A stretch of 34,698 nt of DNA from an uncultured Oscillospiraceae bacterium. GTDB taxonomy: Bacteria; Bacillota; Clostridia; Oscillospirales; Oscillospiraceae. The position numbers and the translations under genes are program-made. The notes beneath the pieces were generated by a model. The model made no database searches, had not been told where the DNA came from, and saw only the letters and a program-made list of their open reading frames with translations. The stretch lies in NCBI GenBank assembly GCA_947629975.1, contig CANRFU010000013.1:1-34698 (forward strand), given 5' to 3'. Below are positions 1-10,100 of this stretch, piece after piece. How positions within the stretch are numbered: the stretch's first letter is position 1; the number at the start of each line of letters is the position of its first letter.

Positions 1-104
1 CCCTTTCGCAAAAGGCCGACTCCCCCTGTCAGGGGGAGATGTCCCGAAGGGACAGAGGGGGTAGGGAGGTGCCGAGCAAAGCGAGGCGGGGGATTTTCCC
101 CATT
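1..104 (+). repeat. Double-hairpin intergenic repeat (REP/MITE-like), probably truncated by the window edge
   Basis: CCTTTcgcAAAAGG, CTCCCCC..GGGGGAG, then GTCCCgaaGGGAC and a G-rich run ending GGGGGATTTTCCCC; same architecture as the copies at 34441-34501 and 34531-34580. Confidence 0.6.
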
Positions 105-105
105 C

Positions 106-145
106 AAAAGGAGGCCCGTCCGGTCACCCGGACGGGCCTCTTTTT
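106..145. terminator. Intrinsic, probably bidirectional terminator
   Basis: 13-bp perfect stem GAGGCCCGTCCGG-TCAC-CCGGACGGGCCTC followed by TTTTT on + and preceded by AAAA. Confidence 0.8.
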
Positions 146-152
146 GCTATGT

Positions 153-1280
153 TCAGTTGCCCTCCCCGCCGGGCACGGCGGTGGGCGGGGGCGTGGGTCC
201 GATGGCGTAGATCCCGCTGCCGTCCTCCCCCCGGACGACAGCCGCCACGCCCTCCGGGTCGAAGGCCAGAGACACGTCCCCCACATTGGCCCGGGCGTTG
301 AAATCATAGCTGGAGCTCCCGGAGCTGTAAGAGGCGCTGGCGCCGCAGTTCGTGCCGTCCACCGTCACCGTGCCCACATCGGTGCGGAGGTCATAGGGGA
401 CGCTCCTGTCCGCGCAGTACAGGGTGGCGCTGACGTTCCCCGTCTCCGCGCTGAGATAGCTGTATCCGCCGGAGGCGGGCAGGCCGTCGAAAGCCACGTC
501 TCCCACGCTGGTGCCGAGGTAGAGATAGTCGGTGACGCCCACGATCCTCTTGGCGGTCACATTCCCCACCTGGGTCTCCACATACAGCTCATGGCAGGGC
601 TGGAGATCGCTCACCGCCGCGTCCCCCGCGCCGTCCACATACACGCTGACGCTGTTCAGCTCCCAGGAGGCGGGGATGCCCACGGTGAGGGTGCCGGCGG
701 CCTTTTGGTCAGACTCCCCGTTGCCGTACCAATCCACATAGAGATACTGGCCGTCAAAATCCCAGTTCAGGTTGTCCCCATCAGTGCTCACGTCGGCGCT
801 CACCGAGGGAGAACTGATGTCCTCCGGGTGGAGGTCCACGTTCATCCCGTCCACGTTGATGTAGACGTCGATGCCGCCCCCGTCCGAGGGCATAGGCTCG
901 TACCACACCGACGGGTCCTCCTGGACCGGAACGGAGGTCACAAACTCCACCGGGTCCCGGATCTCCCGGCGGAGGCCCAGGAGCTGGGCCAGGGGGCTCA
1001 GGGCCATCAGGGGGATGGCGATGGCCACCACGATGACCGCCCCCACCAGGATCTGCCACATCCGGGGGCCCCTGCGCTTTTCGCCGTAGCCCCGCTCCTC
1101 CGCCAGGCGGCGGGCCAGGGTGGCGGGGTCGCCCAGCTCCCGGATGACCGCCTGCTCGTTCCCCTCGCCGGCGTCTTTGAAATACTCCTCATACCACCGC
1201 AGGATGTCCCACCGCTCCTGGTCGGGCACGTACCGCTCCAGATTGTCGGACAGGCGGCTCAGATAGGCCCTCTTATCCAT
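153..1280 (-). CDS. HAAS (DUF1700) domain protein with DUF4097-like beta-repeat C-terminus, membrane-anchored
   Basis: N-terminus MDKRAYLSRLSDNLERYVPDQERWDILRWYEEYF..ELGDPATLARRL is HAAS-like; one TM segment (ILVGAVIVVAIAIPLMAL); located directly after a PadR gene, a common pairing. Confidence 0.85.
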   Translation of the reverse strand: MDKRAYLSRLSDNLERYVPDQERWDILRWYEEYFKDAGEGNEQAVIRELGDPATLARRLAEERGYGEKRRGPRMWQILVGAVIVVAIAIPLMALSPLAQLLGLRREIRDPVEFVTSVPVQEDPSVWYEPMPSDGGGIDVYINVDGMNVDLHPEDISSPSVSADVSTDGDNLNWDFDGQYLYVDWYGNGESDQKAAGTLTVGIPASWELNSVSVYVDGAGDAAVSDLQPCHELYVETQVGNVTAKRIVGVTDYLYLGTSVGDVAFDGLPASGGYSYLSAETGNVSATLYCADRSVPYDLRTDVGTVTVDGTNCGASASYSSGSSSYDFNARANVGDVSLAFDPEGVAAVVRGEDGSGIYAIGPTPPPTAVPGGEGN

Positions 1281-1593
1281 GTTCGCTCTCCTCCTTCAGC
1301 AGCTCGTCCACGCCGCCCCGGAATTCCTTCCACTCCACCCGCCGCGCGTCCAGGCAGGTCCGCCCCACCGGGGTGATGGCGTAGTACCGCCGGTTGCGGC
1401 CCTGGAAGGGCCGGTCGTACACCCGGAGGTATCCGTCCCGCTCCAGCCGGCGGAGCACCGGGTACAGGGTGGACTCGGAGATGTCCAGCCGCTCCTTCAC
1501 CCGCTGGGTCAGCGAGTAGCCGTAGGCGTCCCCGCCGGCCAGCACCGCCAGTACGCAGGCGTCCAGCAGGGGCGTGCCCATCGCGAATGCCAT
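1273..1593 (-). CDS. PadR family transcriptional regulator
   Basis: LLDACVLAVLAGGDAYGYSLTQRVKERLDISESTLYPVLRRLERDGYL is a PadR winged helix; its 3' end overlaps the start of the HAAS gene by 8 nt. Confidence 0.93.
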   Translation of the reverse strand: MAFAMGTPLLDACVLAVLAGGDAYGYSLTQRVKERLDISESTLYPVLRRLERDGYLRVYDRPFQGRNRRYYAITPVGRTCLDARRVEWKEFRGGVDELLKEESEHG

Positions 1594-1617
1594 GTCAGCG
1601 CCTCCCTTCTTTCGTGC

Positions 1618-1649
1618 AATATTATATATTGTATAGTATTGTCTGTCAA
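1618..1649 (-). promoter_or_regulatory. padR promoter with internal dyad operator
   Basis: Minus strand TTGACA (1649-1644)-N17-TATAAT (1626-1621); dyad AATATTATA-TATTG-TATAGTATT at 1618-1640 fills the promoter core. Confidence 0.8.
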
Positions 1650-1659
1650 GGGGCGGGAC

Positions 1660-1687
1660 AAAAAAACTCCCCCGGGGACCGGGGGAG
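1660..1687 (-). terminator. Intrinsic terminator after the histidine kinase gene
   Basis: CTCCCCCGG-GGA-CCGGGGGAG; on the minus strand followed by a run of Ts. Confidence 0.85.
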
Positions 1688-1714
1688 CCGGGGAGGCGGC
1701 CGGGCCGCCTCCCG

Positions 1715-3664
1715 CTATCGTTTTGCCGGATTCGCCAGGGGCAGGGCCACCACCGCCTTGAACAGGTCCCCGTCGATGTCGATGGAGAAGTGGCCCTTCT
1801 GCAATTCGGTGAGCGATTGCGCGATGGACAGCCCCAGGCCGCTGCCCTGGTTGGTGCGGGACTCGTCCCCCCGGACGAACCGCTCCATCAGCCGCTCCGG
1901 GGGCACGTCCAGGGGGTCCCGGGAGATGTTCTTCACCCACAGCTCCGCCCAGCCGTTCCCCGCCCGGAGGTCCAGGTAGACCCGGGTGTTCTCCAGGGCG
2001 TACTTGGCGCAGTTGGTGAGCAGATTGTCCAGCACCCGCCAGAGATGGCGGCCGTCGGCCATCACCCACACAGGGGCCTCCGGGAGGGAGCGCACCACCG
2101 TAAGGCCGGCCCCCTCCAGCCGCTCGCCGCACTCGGCCAGGGCCTGGTCGATGAGCTGGCCGTAGTCCAGGGGGGCCAGTGTCACCGCCAGGTTCCCCGT
2201 GGACGCTTTGGACGCCTCCACCAGGTCCTCGGTGAGCTTTTTGAGCCGCTGGCTCTTGCGGTCCAGAACTTCGATATACTCTTTGGCCTCGGGGTCGTCG
2301 ATGGGCCGCTTTTTCAGCAAGTCCACGTAGTTGATGATGGAGGTCAGGGGGGTCTTCAGGTCGTGGGACACGTTGGTGATGAGCTCCGCCTTGAACCGCT
2401 CGCTGTTCACCTGCCGCTCTGCCGCGGCGGAGATGGCGTGGCCCAGGTTGTTCAGCTCCCCGGCGTGCTCCCGCAGGTCGGGCAGCATCCGGCGGGTATC
2501 GATTTGGTAATAGGGGTTGCCACCGATGATCTCGTGGGCCCCCCGGCGGATGCGCTTCCACTGGGCCGCCCAGACGATGAGATACAGCGCCCCGGCGGCG
2601 CTCACCGCCAGCCACAGGAAAATGTAACCTCCGCTGTAATAGCGCCACTGGCTGAACATCCACAGGGTGAATACCCCGTAGGCCCCGCAGACCAACACGG
2701 TCTTCCATGCCAGGGGTATGGCGGACAGGGCGGCCCGCACAGCCCGGGCGAGGGCTTTGATTCCCCGCCACAGCAGGCCGCACACCCTCCAGATCAGGGT
2801 GTCCTTGAACAGCGTCCGGGCCTTGCACCGGGCGGCGAAGGTGGTGAGGGCGGTCAGCCCCAGCGCCCCCGCCGCCGCCCCCAGGGCCCCGGCGCAGGTC
2901 AGGCACAGGGCCGGGGGCCACTGGCTGACGCTCCCCCCGCGCGTGACGACGAGGCTTTCATAGACCAGCGCCGAACACATGGCCAGGCCCAGGCCCAGGA
3001 CGAGGAACACAACGTCCCCCGGCAGGCGGTGGAAGCCGTGGAGGTGGATGCCCTCCACCCCGGCCTTGTGGCCCATGCCGGCGCACAGGAACACCGCCAG
3101 GATCAGGAACGCCGCCAGCAGGACGGCGGTCCAGGCCGCCGGCCCCTCCCAGTTGTGTTGGATGGCGTGGGCCTCCTGCACCAGCGGCTGGTACACGTCC
3201 TCCGCCGGGACGGCCTCGTCCACCCACAGCCACAGCCCGCCATGGTAAGCCCCGCTCACCCAGTTCCCGTCGTAATAGGGGAACCACCAGGCCCCGTCCA
3301 GCCTCTGGTTGTCCTCGGTGTTCTGGGCCAGGGTCTTTTCATGCTCGTCCACCAGCCGCCAGCGGAGGTTGGAACCCGCCGGGTCGAACCGCTGCTGGAG
3401 TTCCTCCAGCTGGGCGGCGTCGGCGGCGGACAGGGTCTCCCCGCTTTGCTTCATTCCCAGCAGGCGCAGCATCAGGTCCACATAGCCCTCGTCCCGGCCA
3501 AGCTGATAGCGGATCTCATAATAGGACGTGACGCTGTCGCTGTACCCCCACAGAAGGGCCGCGTTGGAAATCTGATACCAGCCCAGCATGGCCGCCCCGG
3601 CGAAGGCCGCCGCCGCCAGGAGAAAGGCGGCCGCCTTCACGGCAAAATTTTCCCGCAGCTTCAT
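1715..3664 (-). CDS. Sensor histidine kinase
   Basis: N-terminal and multiple internal TM segments, H-box (FKAELITNVSHDLKTPLTSIINYVDLL), N-box (LDNLLTNCAKYAL), G-box (GSGLGLSIAQSL). Confidence 0.95.
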   Translation of the reverse strand: MKLRENFAVKAAAFLLAAAAFAGAAMLGWYQISNAALLWGYSDSVTSYYEIRYQLGRDEGYVDLMLRLLGMKQSGETLSAADAAQLEELQQRFDPAGSNLRWRLVDEHEKTLAQNTEDNQRLDGAWWFPYYDGNWVSGAYHGGLWLWVDEAVPAEDVYQPLVQEAHAIQHNWEGPAAWTAVLLAAFLILAVFLCAGMGHKAGVEGIHLHGFHRLPGDVVFLVLGLGLAMCSALVYESLVVTRGGSVSQWPPALCLTCAGALGAAAGALGLTALTTFAARCKARTLFKDTLIWRVCGLLWRGIKALARAVRAALSAIPLAWKTVLVCGAYGVFTLWMFSQWRYYSGGYIFLWLAVSAAGALYLIVWAAQWKRIRRGAHEIIGGNPYYQIDTRRMLPDLREHAGELNNLGHAISAAAERQVNSERFKAELITNVSHDLKTPLTSIINYVDLLKKRPIDDPEAKEYIEVLDRKSQRLKKLTEDLVEASKASTGNLAVTLAPLDYGQLIDQALAECGERLEGAGLTVVRSLPEAPVWVMADGRHLWRVLDNLLTNCAKYALENTRVYLDLRAGNGWAELWVKNISRDPLDVPPERLMERFVRGDESRTNQGSGLGLSIAQSLTELQKGHFSIDIDGDLFKAVVALPLANPAKR

Positions 3665-3665
3665 C

Positions 3666-4367
<702 letters not shown>

Positions 4368-4458
4368 GGGCGGTCCCCCCTTACAGTCCCTTTTATCCTA
4401 CCAGCCCGGCCTTTAAGCCGCAAGAGGGAATTTCCTTAAAAAATGTTTAAGGGCGCAA

Positions 4459-4484
4459 AAAGAGCCGCCCGCGGGCGGCTCTTT
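4459..4484 (-). terminator. Intrinsic terminator after the aminotransferase gene
   Basis: 26-bp perfect palindrome AAAGAGCCGCCCGCGGGCGGCTCTTT followed by extra Ts on the minus strand. Confidence 0.85.
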
Positions 4485-4494
4485 GGGGATGTAT

Positions 4495-5697
4495 TCAGGC
4501 GGTCCTGGCCTTCAGGCCGTACAGCTCGGCCAGCCTGGCAAAGCGCGGGATGGCCCTCTCCACCCGCTCCGGCGGCACGCAGTAGGCGATGCGCACGAAG
4601 CCCGGGCAGGCGAAGGAGGAGGTGTCCGGGAACAGCAGGTCCATCTCCATGGCCTTCCGGGAGAAGGCGGCGGCGTCCGGCTCCGGGGACCTCATCAGCA
4701 GGTAGAAGGTCCCGTCCGGCCTGACGCAGTCGAAGCCCATGGCGGTGAGGGAGTCGTACAGCCGGTTGCGGTTGACGGTGTAGGAGGTCAGGTCGCTGAC
4801 CAGCCCGTCGCAGGCGGCGGCCACCTGCTGGAACAGGGAGGGGGCGTTGATGTGGCCGGTGCACCGGCCCGCCCCCGCCACCGCCTGGAACACGGCGTCG
4901 TGGTCCTCCATGGCGGGGGGCACCAGCACGTAGCCGATGCGCTCGCCGGGGAGGGAGATGGCCTTGCTGTAGGAGTAGCAGACCAGGGTGTTCTCGTACA
5001 CGGAGGGCACCCAGGGGACCTCCACGTTGTCGTACACGATCTCCCGGTAGGGCTCGTCGGAGATCAGGTAGATGGGGGCGCCGAACTCTTTGCTCTTGCG
5101 CCGGAGCAGGTCCGCCAGGGCCTCTAGGTTCTCCCGGGGGTAGACCACCCCGGAGGGGTTGTTGGGGGAGTTGATGACCACGCCCTTGACGGAGGGGTCC
5201 AGGGCCGCCTCGATGGCGTCCACGTCCAGCAGGAAGGTCTTCCGGTCGGCGGGGACCTCCACCACCTCCGCCCCCGCGCCGTGGATAAACACCCTGTACT
5301 CGGTGAAGTAGGGGGTGATGACGATGAACCTGTCGCCGGGGCAGGTAAGGCCCTTGAAGCAGGCGCAGAGGGCCGGGGCCGCGCCGCAGGTGAGGAACAG
5401 ATCCTCCGCTTTGCAGCCGGCGCCGAACCGCCGGTTCAGGGAGATGGCGATCCTGGCCCGCACGTCCAGGTCGCCCACGGCGCTGGTGTAGCCGTGGACC
5501 GAATCGGCCATGGGGCCGGAGAGGACCTCACGGATCACGTCGTTCACCTGGGGGGGCGGGGGGACGCTGGGGTTGCCCAGGGCCAGGTCCAGCACGTTCT
5601 CCGCGCCCACCACGGCGGCCCGCTTCTTCCCGTATTCAAACAGCACCCGCATGGGGTTGCCGGTGGCGCCCAGCCGGCGCATGGCCTCTGAAACCAT
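4495..5697 (-). CDS. PLP-dependent class I aminotransferase
   Basis: VINSPNNPSGVVYPRENLEAL, YLISDEPYREIVYD, CYSYSKAISLPGERIGYV (PLP lysine motif). Confidence 0.92.
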   Translation of the reverse strand: MVSEAMRRLGATGNPMRVLFEYGKKRAAVVGAENVLDLALGNPSVPPPPQVNDVIREVLSGPMADSVHGYTSAVGDLDVRARIAISLNRRFGAGCKAEDLFLTCGAAPALCACFKGLTCPGDRFIVITPYFTEYRVFIHGAGAEVVEVPADRKTFLLDVDAIEAALDPSVKGVVINSPNNPSGVVYPRENLEALADLLRRKSKEFGAPIYLISDEPYREIVYDNVEVPWVPSVYENTLVCYSYSKAISLPGERIGYVLVPPAMEDHDAVFQAVAGAGRCTGHINAPSLFQQVAAACDGLVSDLTSYTVNRNRLYDSLTAMGFDCVRPDGTFYLLMRSPEPDAAAFSRKAMEMDLLFPDTSSFACPGFVRIAYCVPPERVERAIPRFARLAELYGLKARTA

Positions 5698-5763
5698 CAG
5701 GATCCCGACCTTTCCCGTTTGCTTTTCTCGTTCGATGTATTAAAGCATTGAAGCATTACATGC

Positions 5764-5792
5764 ATTGTACTACATCCCCGTCCCGTTTGCAA
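5764..5792 (-). promoter_or_regulatory. Promoter of the aminotransferase gene
   Basis: Minus strand TTGCAA (5792-5787)-N17-TACAAT (5769-5764). Confidence 0.6.
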
Positions 5793-5837
5793 GAGGGAAA
5801 AGCCATCAAATTCCCGCAAAAATTCCCCCCTTCCCTC

Positions 5838-5866
5838 TTGAAAAAGCCCCAAAGACACGTTATAAT
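5838..5866 (+). promoter_or_regulatory. Sigma-A-type promoter of leuS
   Basis: TTGAAA (5838-5843)-N17-TATAAT (5861-5866). Confidence 0.75.
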
Positions 5867-5900
5867 TCAAACTTGATTATCCTGCGGATATCCCGCCGAA

Positions 5901-8330
5901 ATGGAAGTGTGCGCTTTGAAATACGATTTTGCGTCCATCGAGCCCAAGTGGCAGAAGAAGTGGGAGGAGGCCAAGGTCTTCGCCGCCGCCGACAAGAGCG
6001 ACAAGCCCAAGTTCTACGGCCTCATCGAGTTCCCCTATCCCTCCGGCCAGGGGCTCCACGTGGGCCATCCCCGGCCCTTCACCGCCATGGACATCGTCAC
6101 CCGGAAAAGGCGGATGGACGGCTATAACGTGCTGTTCCCCATCGGGTTCGACGCCTTCGGCCTGCCCACCGAGAACTACGCCATCAAGAACCACGTCCAC
6201 CCCGCCATCGTCACCAAGCAGAACATCGCCAACTTCACCCGGCAGCTGAAGATGCTGGGCTACGGCTTCGACTGGGACCGGGTGGTGGACACCACCGACC
6301 CCGATTACTACAAGTGGACCCAGTGGATCTTCCTCCAACTGTACAAGCACGGCCTGGCCTACAAGACCACCATGCCGGTGAACTGGTGTACCTCCTGCAA
6401 GTGCGTGCTGGCCAACGAGGAAGTGGTGGAGGGCGTGTGCGAGCGGTGCGGCTCCCCCGTTATCCGCAAGGAGAAGTCCCAGTGGATGCTGAAGATCACC
6501 GCCTACGCCCAGAGACTCATCGACGACCTGGACGACGTGGACTTCATCGAGCGGGTGAAGATCCAGCAGCGCAACTGGATCGGCCGGTCCACCGGCGCGG
6601 AGGTCACCTTCAAGGCCACCACCGGGGACGACATCGTGGTCTTCACCACCCGGCCCGATACCCTGTTCGGCGCCACCTATATGGTCCTCTCCCCCGAGCA
6701 CGCTCTCATCAAAAAATGGGCCCCCGTCCTGAAGAACATGGACGAAGTGACCGCCTACCAGAAGGCCGCCGCCTCCAAGTCCGATCTGGAGCGCACCGAG
6801 CTGAACAAGGACAAGACCGGCGTATGCCTGGACGGCGTGAAGGCGGTCAACCCGGTGAACGGCCGGGAGATCCCCATCTTCATCTCCGACTACGTGCTGG
6901 CCACCTACGGCACGGGGGCCATCATGGCCGTCCCCGCCCACGACGACCGGGACTGGGACTTCGCCAAGAAGTTCGGCTGCGAGATCATCGAGGTGGTCTC
7001 CGGCGGCGAGGACGTGCAGAAGGCCGCCTTCACCGCCAAGGACGACACCGGCATCCTGGTGAACTCCGAGTTCCTGAACGGCCTCACTGTGAAACAGGCC
7101 ATCCCCGTCATCACCAAGTGGCTGGAGGAGAAGGGCATCGGCAGGGCCCAGGTGAACTACAAGCTCCGGGACTGGGTGTTCTCCCGCCAGCGCTACTGGG
7201 GCGAGCCCATCCCCATGGTGTGGTGCGACAAGTGCGGCTGGCAGCCCCTCCCCGAGGATCAGCTGCCCCTGCTGCTGCCCGAGGTGGAGTCCTACGAGCC
7301 CACCGACGACGGGGAGTCCCCCCTGTCCAAGATGACCGACTGGGTCAACACCACCTGCCCCTGCTGCGGCGGTCCCGCCCGGCGGGAAACCGACACCATG
7401 CCCCAGTGGGCGGGCTCCAGCTGGTACTTCCTCCGCTATATGGACCCCCGCAACGACAAGGCCCTGGCCAGTAAGGAGGCCCTGGACTACTGGTCCCCGG
7501 TGGACTGGTACAACGGCGGCATGGAACACACCACCCTCCATCTGCTCTACTCCCGGTTCTGGCACAAGTTCCTGTACGACATCGGCGTGGTGCCCACCAA
7601 GGAGCCCTACCAGAAGCGGACCTCTCACGGCATGATCCTGGGCGAGGGCGGCGAAAAGATGTCCAAGTCCAGGGGCAACGTGGTCAACCCCGACGACGTG
7701 GTGAAGAACTACGGGGCCGACACCCTGCGGCTGTATATCATGTTCATCGGCGACTTTGAGCAGGCCGCCGTGTGGAGCGACAACGCCGTGAAGGGCTGCA
7801 AGCGCTTTCTGGACAAGGTGTGGAACCTGGCCGAGAGCTGCGACCCCAGCCCGGAGCACACCCCCGCCAACGAGGCCGGCCTCCACAGGACCATCAGGAA
7901 GGTGGCGGACGACATCGAGGGGATGAAGTTCAACACCGCCATCGCCGCCATGATGACCCTGGTGGGCGACTTCCAGAAGAACGGCTGCTCCCGGGGCGAC
8001 ATGAAGACCCTGCTCACCATCCTCTCCCCCTTCGCCCCCCACATCTGCGAGGAGCTGTGGGAGATGCTGGGCGGCGAGGGCTTCGTGTGCAATCAGTCCT
8101 GGCCCGCCTACGACGAGAGCAAGACGGTGGCCGACACGGTGCAGATGGCCGTCCAAGTCAACGGCAAGGTGCGGGCGAATATCGTGGTCCCCGCCGGCGC
8201 GGATAACGACGCCGTCGTCGCCGCCGCCCAGGCCGATCCCAAGGTGCAGAAGTTCACCGCCGGCATGAGCCTGGTCAAGTCCATCGTGGTCCCCGGCCGG
8301 CTGGTCAACCTGATCGTCAGGCCCCAATAA
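5901..8330 (+). CDS. leuS: Leucyl-tRNA synthetase (a TTG at 5916 is an alternative start)
   Basis: [22 protein letters not shown] (HIGH region), [16 protein letters not shown] (KMSKS), CP1 editing domain, zinc cysteines CTSCKC..CERCG. Confidence 0.98.
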   Translation: MEVCALKYDFASIEPKWQKKWEEAKVFAAADKSDKPKFYGLIEFPYPSGQGLHVGHPRPFTAMDIVTRKRRMDGYNVLFPIGFDAFGLPTENYAIKNHVHPAIVTKQNIANFTRQLKMLGYGFDWDRVVDTTDPDYYKWTQWIFLQLYKHGLAYKTTMPVNWCTSCKCVLANEEVVEGVCERCGSPVIRKEKSQWMLKITAYAQRLIDDLDDVDFIERVKIQQRNWIGRSTGAEVTFKATTGDDIVVFTTRPDTLFGATYMVLSPEHALIKKWAPVLKNMDEVTAYQKAAASKSDLERTELNKDKTGVCLDGVKAVNPVNGREIPIFISDYVLATYGTGAIMAVPAHDDRDWDFAKKFGCEIIEVVSGGEDVQKAAFTAKDDTGILVNSEFLNGLTVKQAIPVITKWLEEKGIGRAQVNYKLRDWVFSRQRYWGEPIPMVWCDKCGWQPLPEDQLPLLLPEVESYEPTDDGESPLSKMTDWVNTTCPCCGGPARRETDTMPQWAGSSWYFLRYMDPRNDKALASKEALDYWSPVDWYNGGMEHTTLHLLYSRFWHKFLYDIGVVPTKEPYQKRTSHGMILGEGGEKMSKSRGNVVNPDDVVKNYGADTLRLYIMFIGDFEQAAVWSDNAVKGCKRFLDKVWNLAESCDPSPEHTPANEAGLHRTIRKVADDIEGMKFNTAIAAMMTLVGDFQKNGCSRGDMKTLLTILSPFAPHICEELWEMLGGEGFVCNQSWPAYDESKTVADTVQMAVQVNGKVRANIVVPAGADNDAVVAAAQADPKVQKFTAGMSLVKSIVVPGRLVNLIVRPQ

Positions 8331-8371
8331 CTCTTGTTGTCCCCCTTCAAAAAAACTACCGCATTTTGCGG

Positions 8372-8400
8372 TTGACATTTGAGTCCATTTCTCATATAAT
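8372..8400 (+). promoter_or_regulatory. Sigma-A-type promoter of rpsU
   Basis: TTGACA (8372-8377)-N17-TATAAT (8395-8400). Confidence 0.85.
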
Positions 8401-8479
8401 ATCACCGTTAGGGTTGTGTACTGTGGCCCGGAAGCATCCTGGATCGAGCCGGATGCCCTCGGAAGGAGGGAAAACATAG

Positions 8480-8662
8480 ATGTCCGAAGTTCATGTCCGC
8501 GAGGGCGAGTCCCTGGAAAACGCTCTGAAGCGGTTCAAGCGCAGCTGCGCCAAGTCCGGCGTGCTGGCCGAGGTCCGCAAGCGCGAGTTCTATGACAGCC
8601 CCAGCGTCAAGCGGCGCAAGAAGAGCGAGGCCGCCCGCAAGAACCGCAAGAAGTTCTATTGA
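8480..8662 (+). CDS. rpsU: 30S ribosomal protein S21
   Basis: [60 protein letters not shown]; strong RBS GGAAGGAGGG. Confidence 0.98.
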   Translation: MSEVHVREGESLENALKRFKRSCAKSGVLAEVRKREFYDSPSVKRRKKSEAARKNRKKFY

Positions 8663-8673
8663 TCCGAGCAAAA

Positions 8674-8708
8674 AAGTCCGGCGCAGCTATGCTGAGCCGG
8701 GCTTTTTC
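8674..8708 (+). terminator. Intrinsic terminator after rpsU
   Basis: AAGTCCGGC..GCCGGGCTT stem followed by a T run. Confidence 0.8.
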
Positions 8709-8786
8709 CGTACGGGACGGAATGACCGCTTGTCATCGCCGGCGCCCGTTCGTTTCCGATCCGTCACCGGGAAAGGAGGCCGTCCC

Positions 8787-10100
8787 ATGTCCTGGACCTT
8801 TGACCGCGCCGCCTACGAGCGCCGCGTGGAGTGGTATGTCAACGCCCGCTTCGGCCTGCTCCTCCACTGGGGGCTGTACGCCATCCCCGGCCGGGGAGAG
8901 TGGGTCCGCAGCGCGGAACGCATCCCCAGCGGGGAATACGAGCCGCTGATGGCCCGCTTCGACCCCAAGTGCTGTGATATGCGGGCGTGGATGGCCCTGG
9001 CGAAGGAGGCAGGGATGAAGTACGCCGTCCTCACCGCCAAATATCACGACGGGTTCTGCCTGTTCGATTCGGCCTATACCGACTTCAAGTCCACCAACTC
9101 CCCCGCCGGACGGGACTTCGTCCGGGAGTTCCTGGACGCCGCCCGGGAGGCGGGGCTGCGGGCCGGGTTGTACTACTCCCTCTTGGACTGGAGCCACCCG
9201 GACTTCCCCCACTTTGGCGACCGCCACCACCCCATGCGGGGGGACCCCGCCTATCCCGACGGGGGCCGGGACTTCGGCCGCTATCTGGAGTTCATGCACG
9301 CCCAGGTCCGGGAGCTGTGCACGAACTACGGGAAGCTGGACCTGCTCTGGTTCGACTTCTCCTACGACGATATGCGGGGCGAGAAGTGGCGGGCCGCGGA
9401 GCTGATGGAGATGGTCCGCGCCCTCCAGCCCGACGTGGTGGTGGACAACCGGCTGGAGGTCAGCGGGGAGGGGTTCGGCTCGCTGGCGGCCTGCCGCCCC
9501 ACCCCCTTCCACGGGGACTTCGTCAGCCCGGAGTGCTTCATCCCGCCCCATGGCCTGAGTGACGCCGAGGGGCGGCCCCTGGTGTGGGAGAGCTGCGTCA
9601 CCATGAACGATCACTGGGGCTACTGCCCCGCCGACCGGTATTATAAGCCGGCCTTCCTGCTGATCCGCAAGCTGGTGGAGTGCGTATCCAAGGGGGGCAA
9701 CCTGCTGCTGAACGTGGGGCCCGACTCCACCGGCCAGTTCCCGGCGGAGGCCCGGGCCGTCCTCCGGGAGATGGGGCGCTGGATGGGCCAAAACGGGGAG
9801 AGCATCTACGGCTGCGGCCCCTCCGGGCTGGACAAACCGGAATTCGGGCGCTACACCCGGAAGGGAAATCGCCTCTACGTCCACGTATTCGAGAACACCA
9901 TCGGCCCGCTGCCCCTGACCGGGGTGGAGCGGGCCCGCGTCCGCGGAGCGCGGCGGCTGGCGGACGGCAAACCGTTGTCCGTCTCCACCAGCTGGGTCCG
10001 CAGCGACTACCCGGACCTGACCTTCCTGGACCTGGGGCCGGACCCCAGGCTGTACGACCCCATCGATACCGTGCTGGAGGTGGAACCGGATGGACCGTGA
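8787..10100 (+). CDS. Alpha-L-fucosidase-like GH29 glycoside hydrolase, no obvious signal peptide
   Basis: FGLLLHWGLYAIPGRGEWV, YAVLTAKYHDGFCLFDSAYTDFKS, LLWFDFSYDDM, GGNLLLNVGPDSTGQFP; ATG at 8787 preceded by AAAGGAGG. The 8592 ORF start is too far upstream. Confidence 0.9.
   Translation: MSWTFDRAAYERRVEWYVNARFGLLLHWGLYAIPGRGEWVRSAERIPSGEYEPLMARFDPKCCDMRAWMALAKEAGMKYAVLTAKYHDGFCLFDSAYTDFKSTNSPAGRDFVREFLDAAREAGLRAGLYYSLLDWSHPDFPHFGDRHHPMRGDPAYPDGGRDFGRYLEFMHAQVRELCTNYGKLDLLWFDFSYDDMRGEKWRAAELMEMVRALQPDVVVDNRLEVSGEGFGSLAACRPTPFHGDFVSPECFIPPHGLSDAEGRPLVWESCVTMNDHWGYCPADRYYKPAFLLIRKLVECVSKGGNLLLNVGPDSTGQFPAEARAVLREMGRWMGQNGESIYGCGPSGLDKPEFGRYTRKGNRLYVHVFENTIGPLPLTGVERARVRGARRLADGKPLSVSTSWVRSDYPDLTFLDLGPDPRLYDPIDTVLEVEPDGP

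Noticed and set aside
5877-8477. 866-aa minus-strand ORF opposite leuS
   Set aside because: Low-complexity G/V/H/L/D-rich shadow frame of a high-GC gene, no domain signature; leuS on + is unmistakable.
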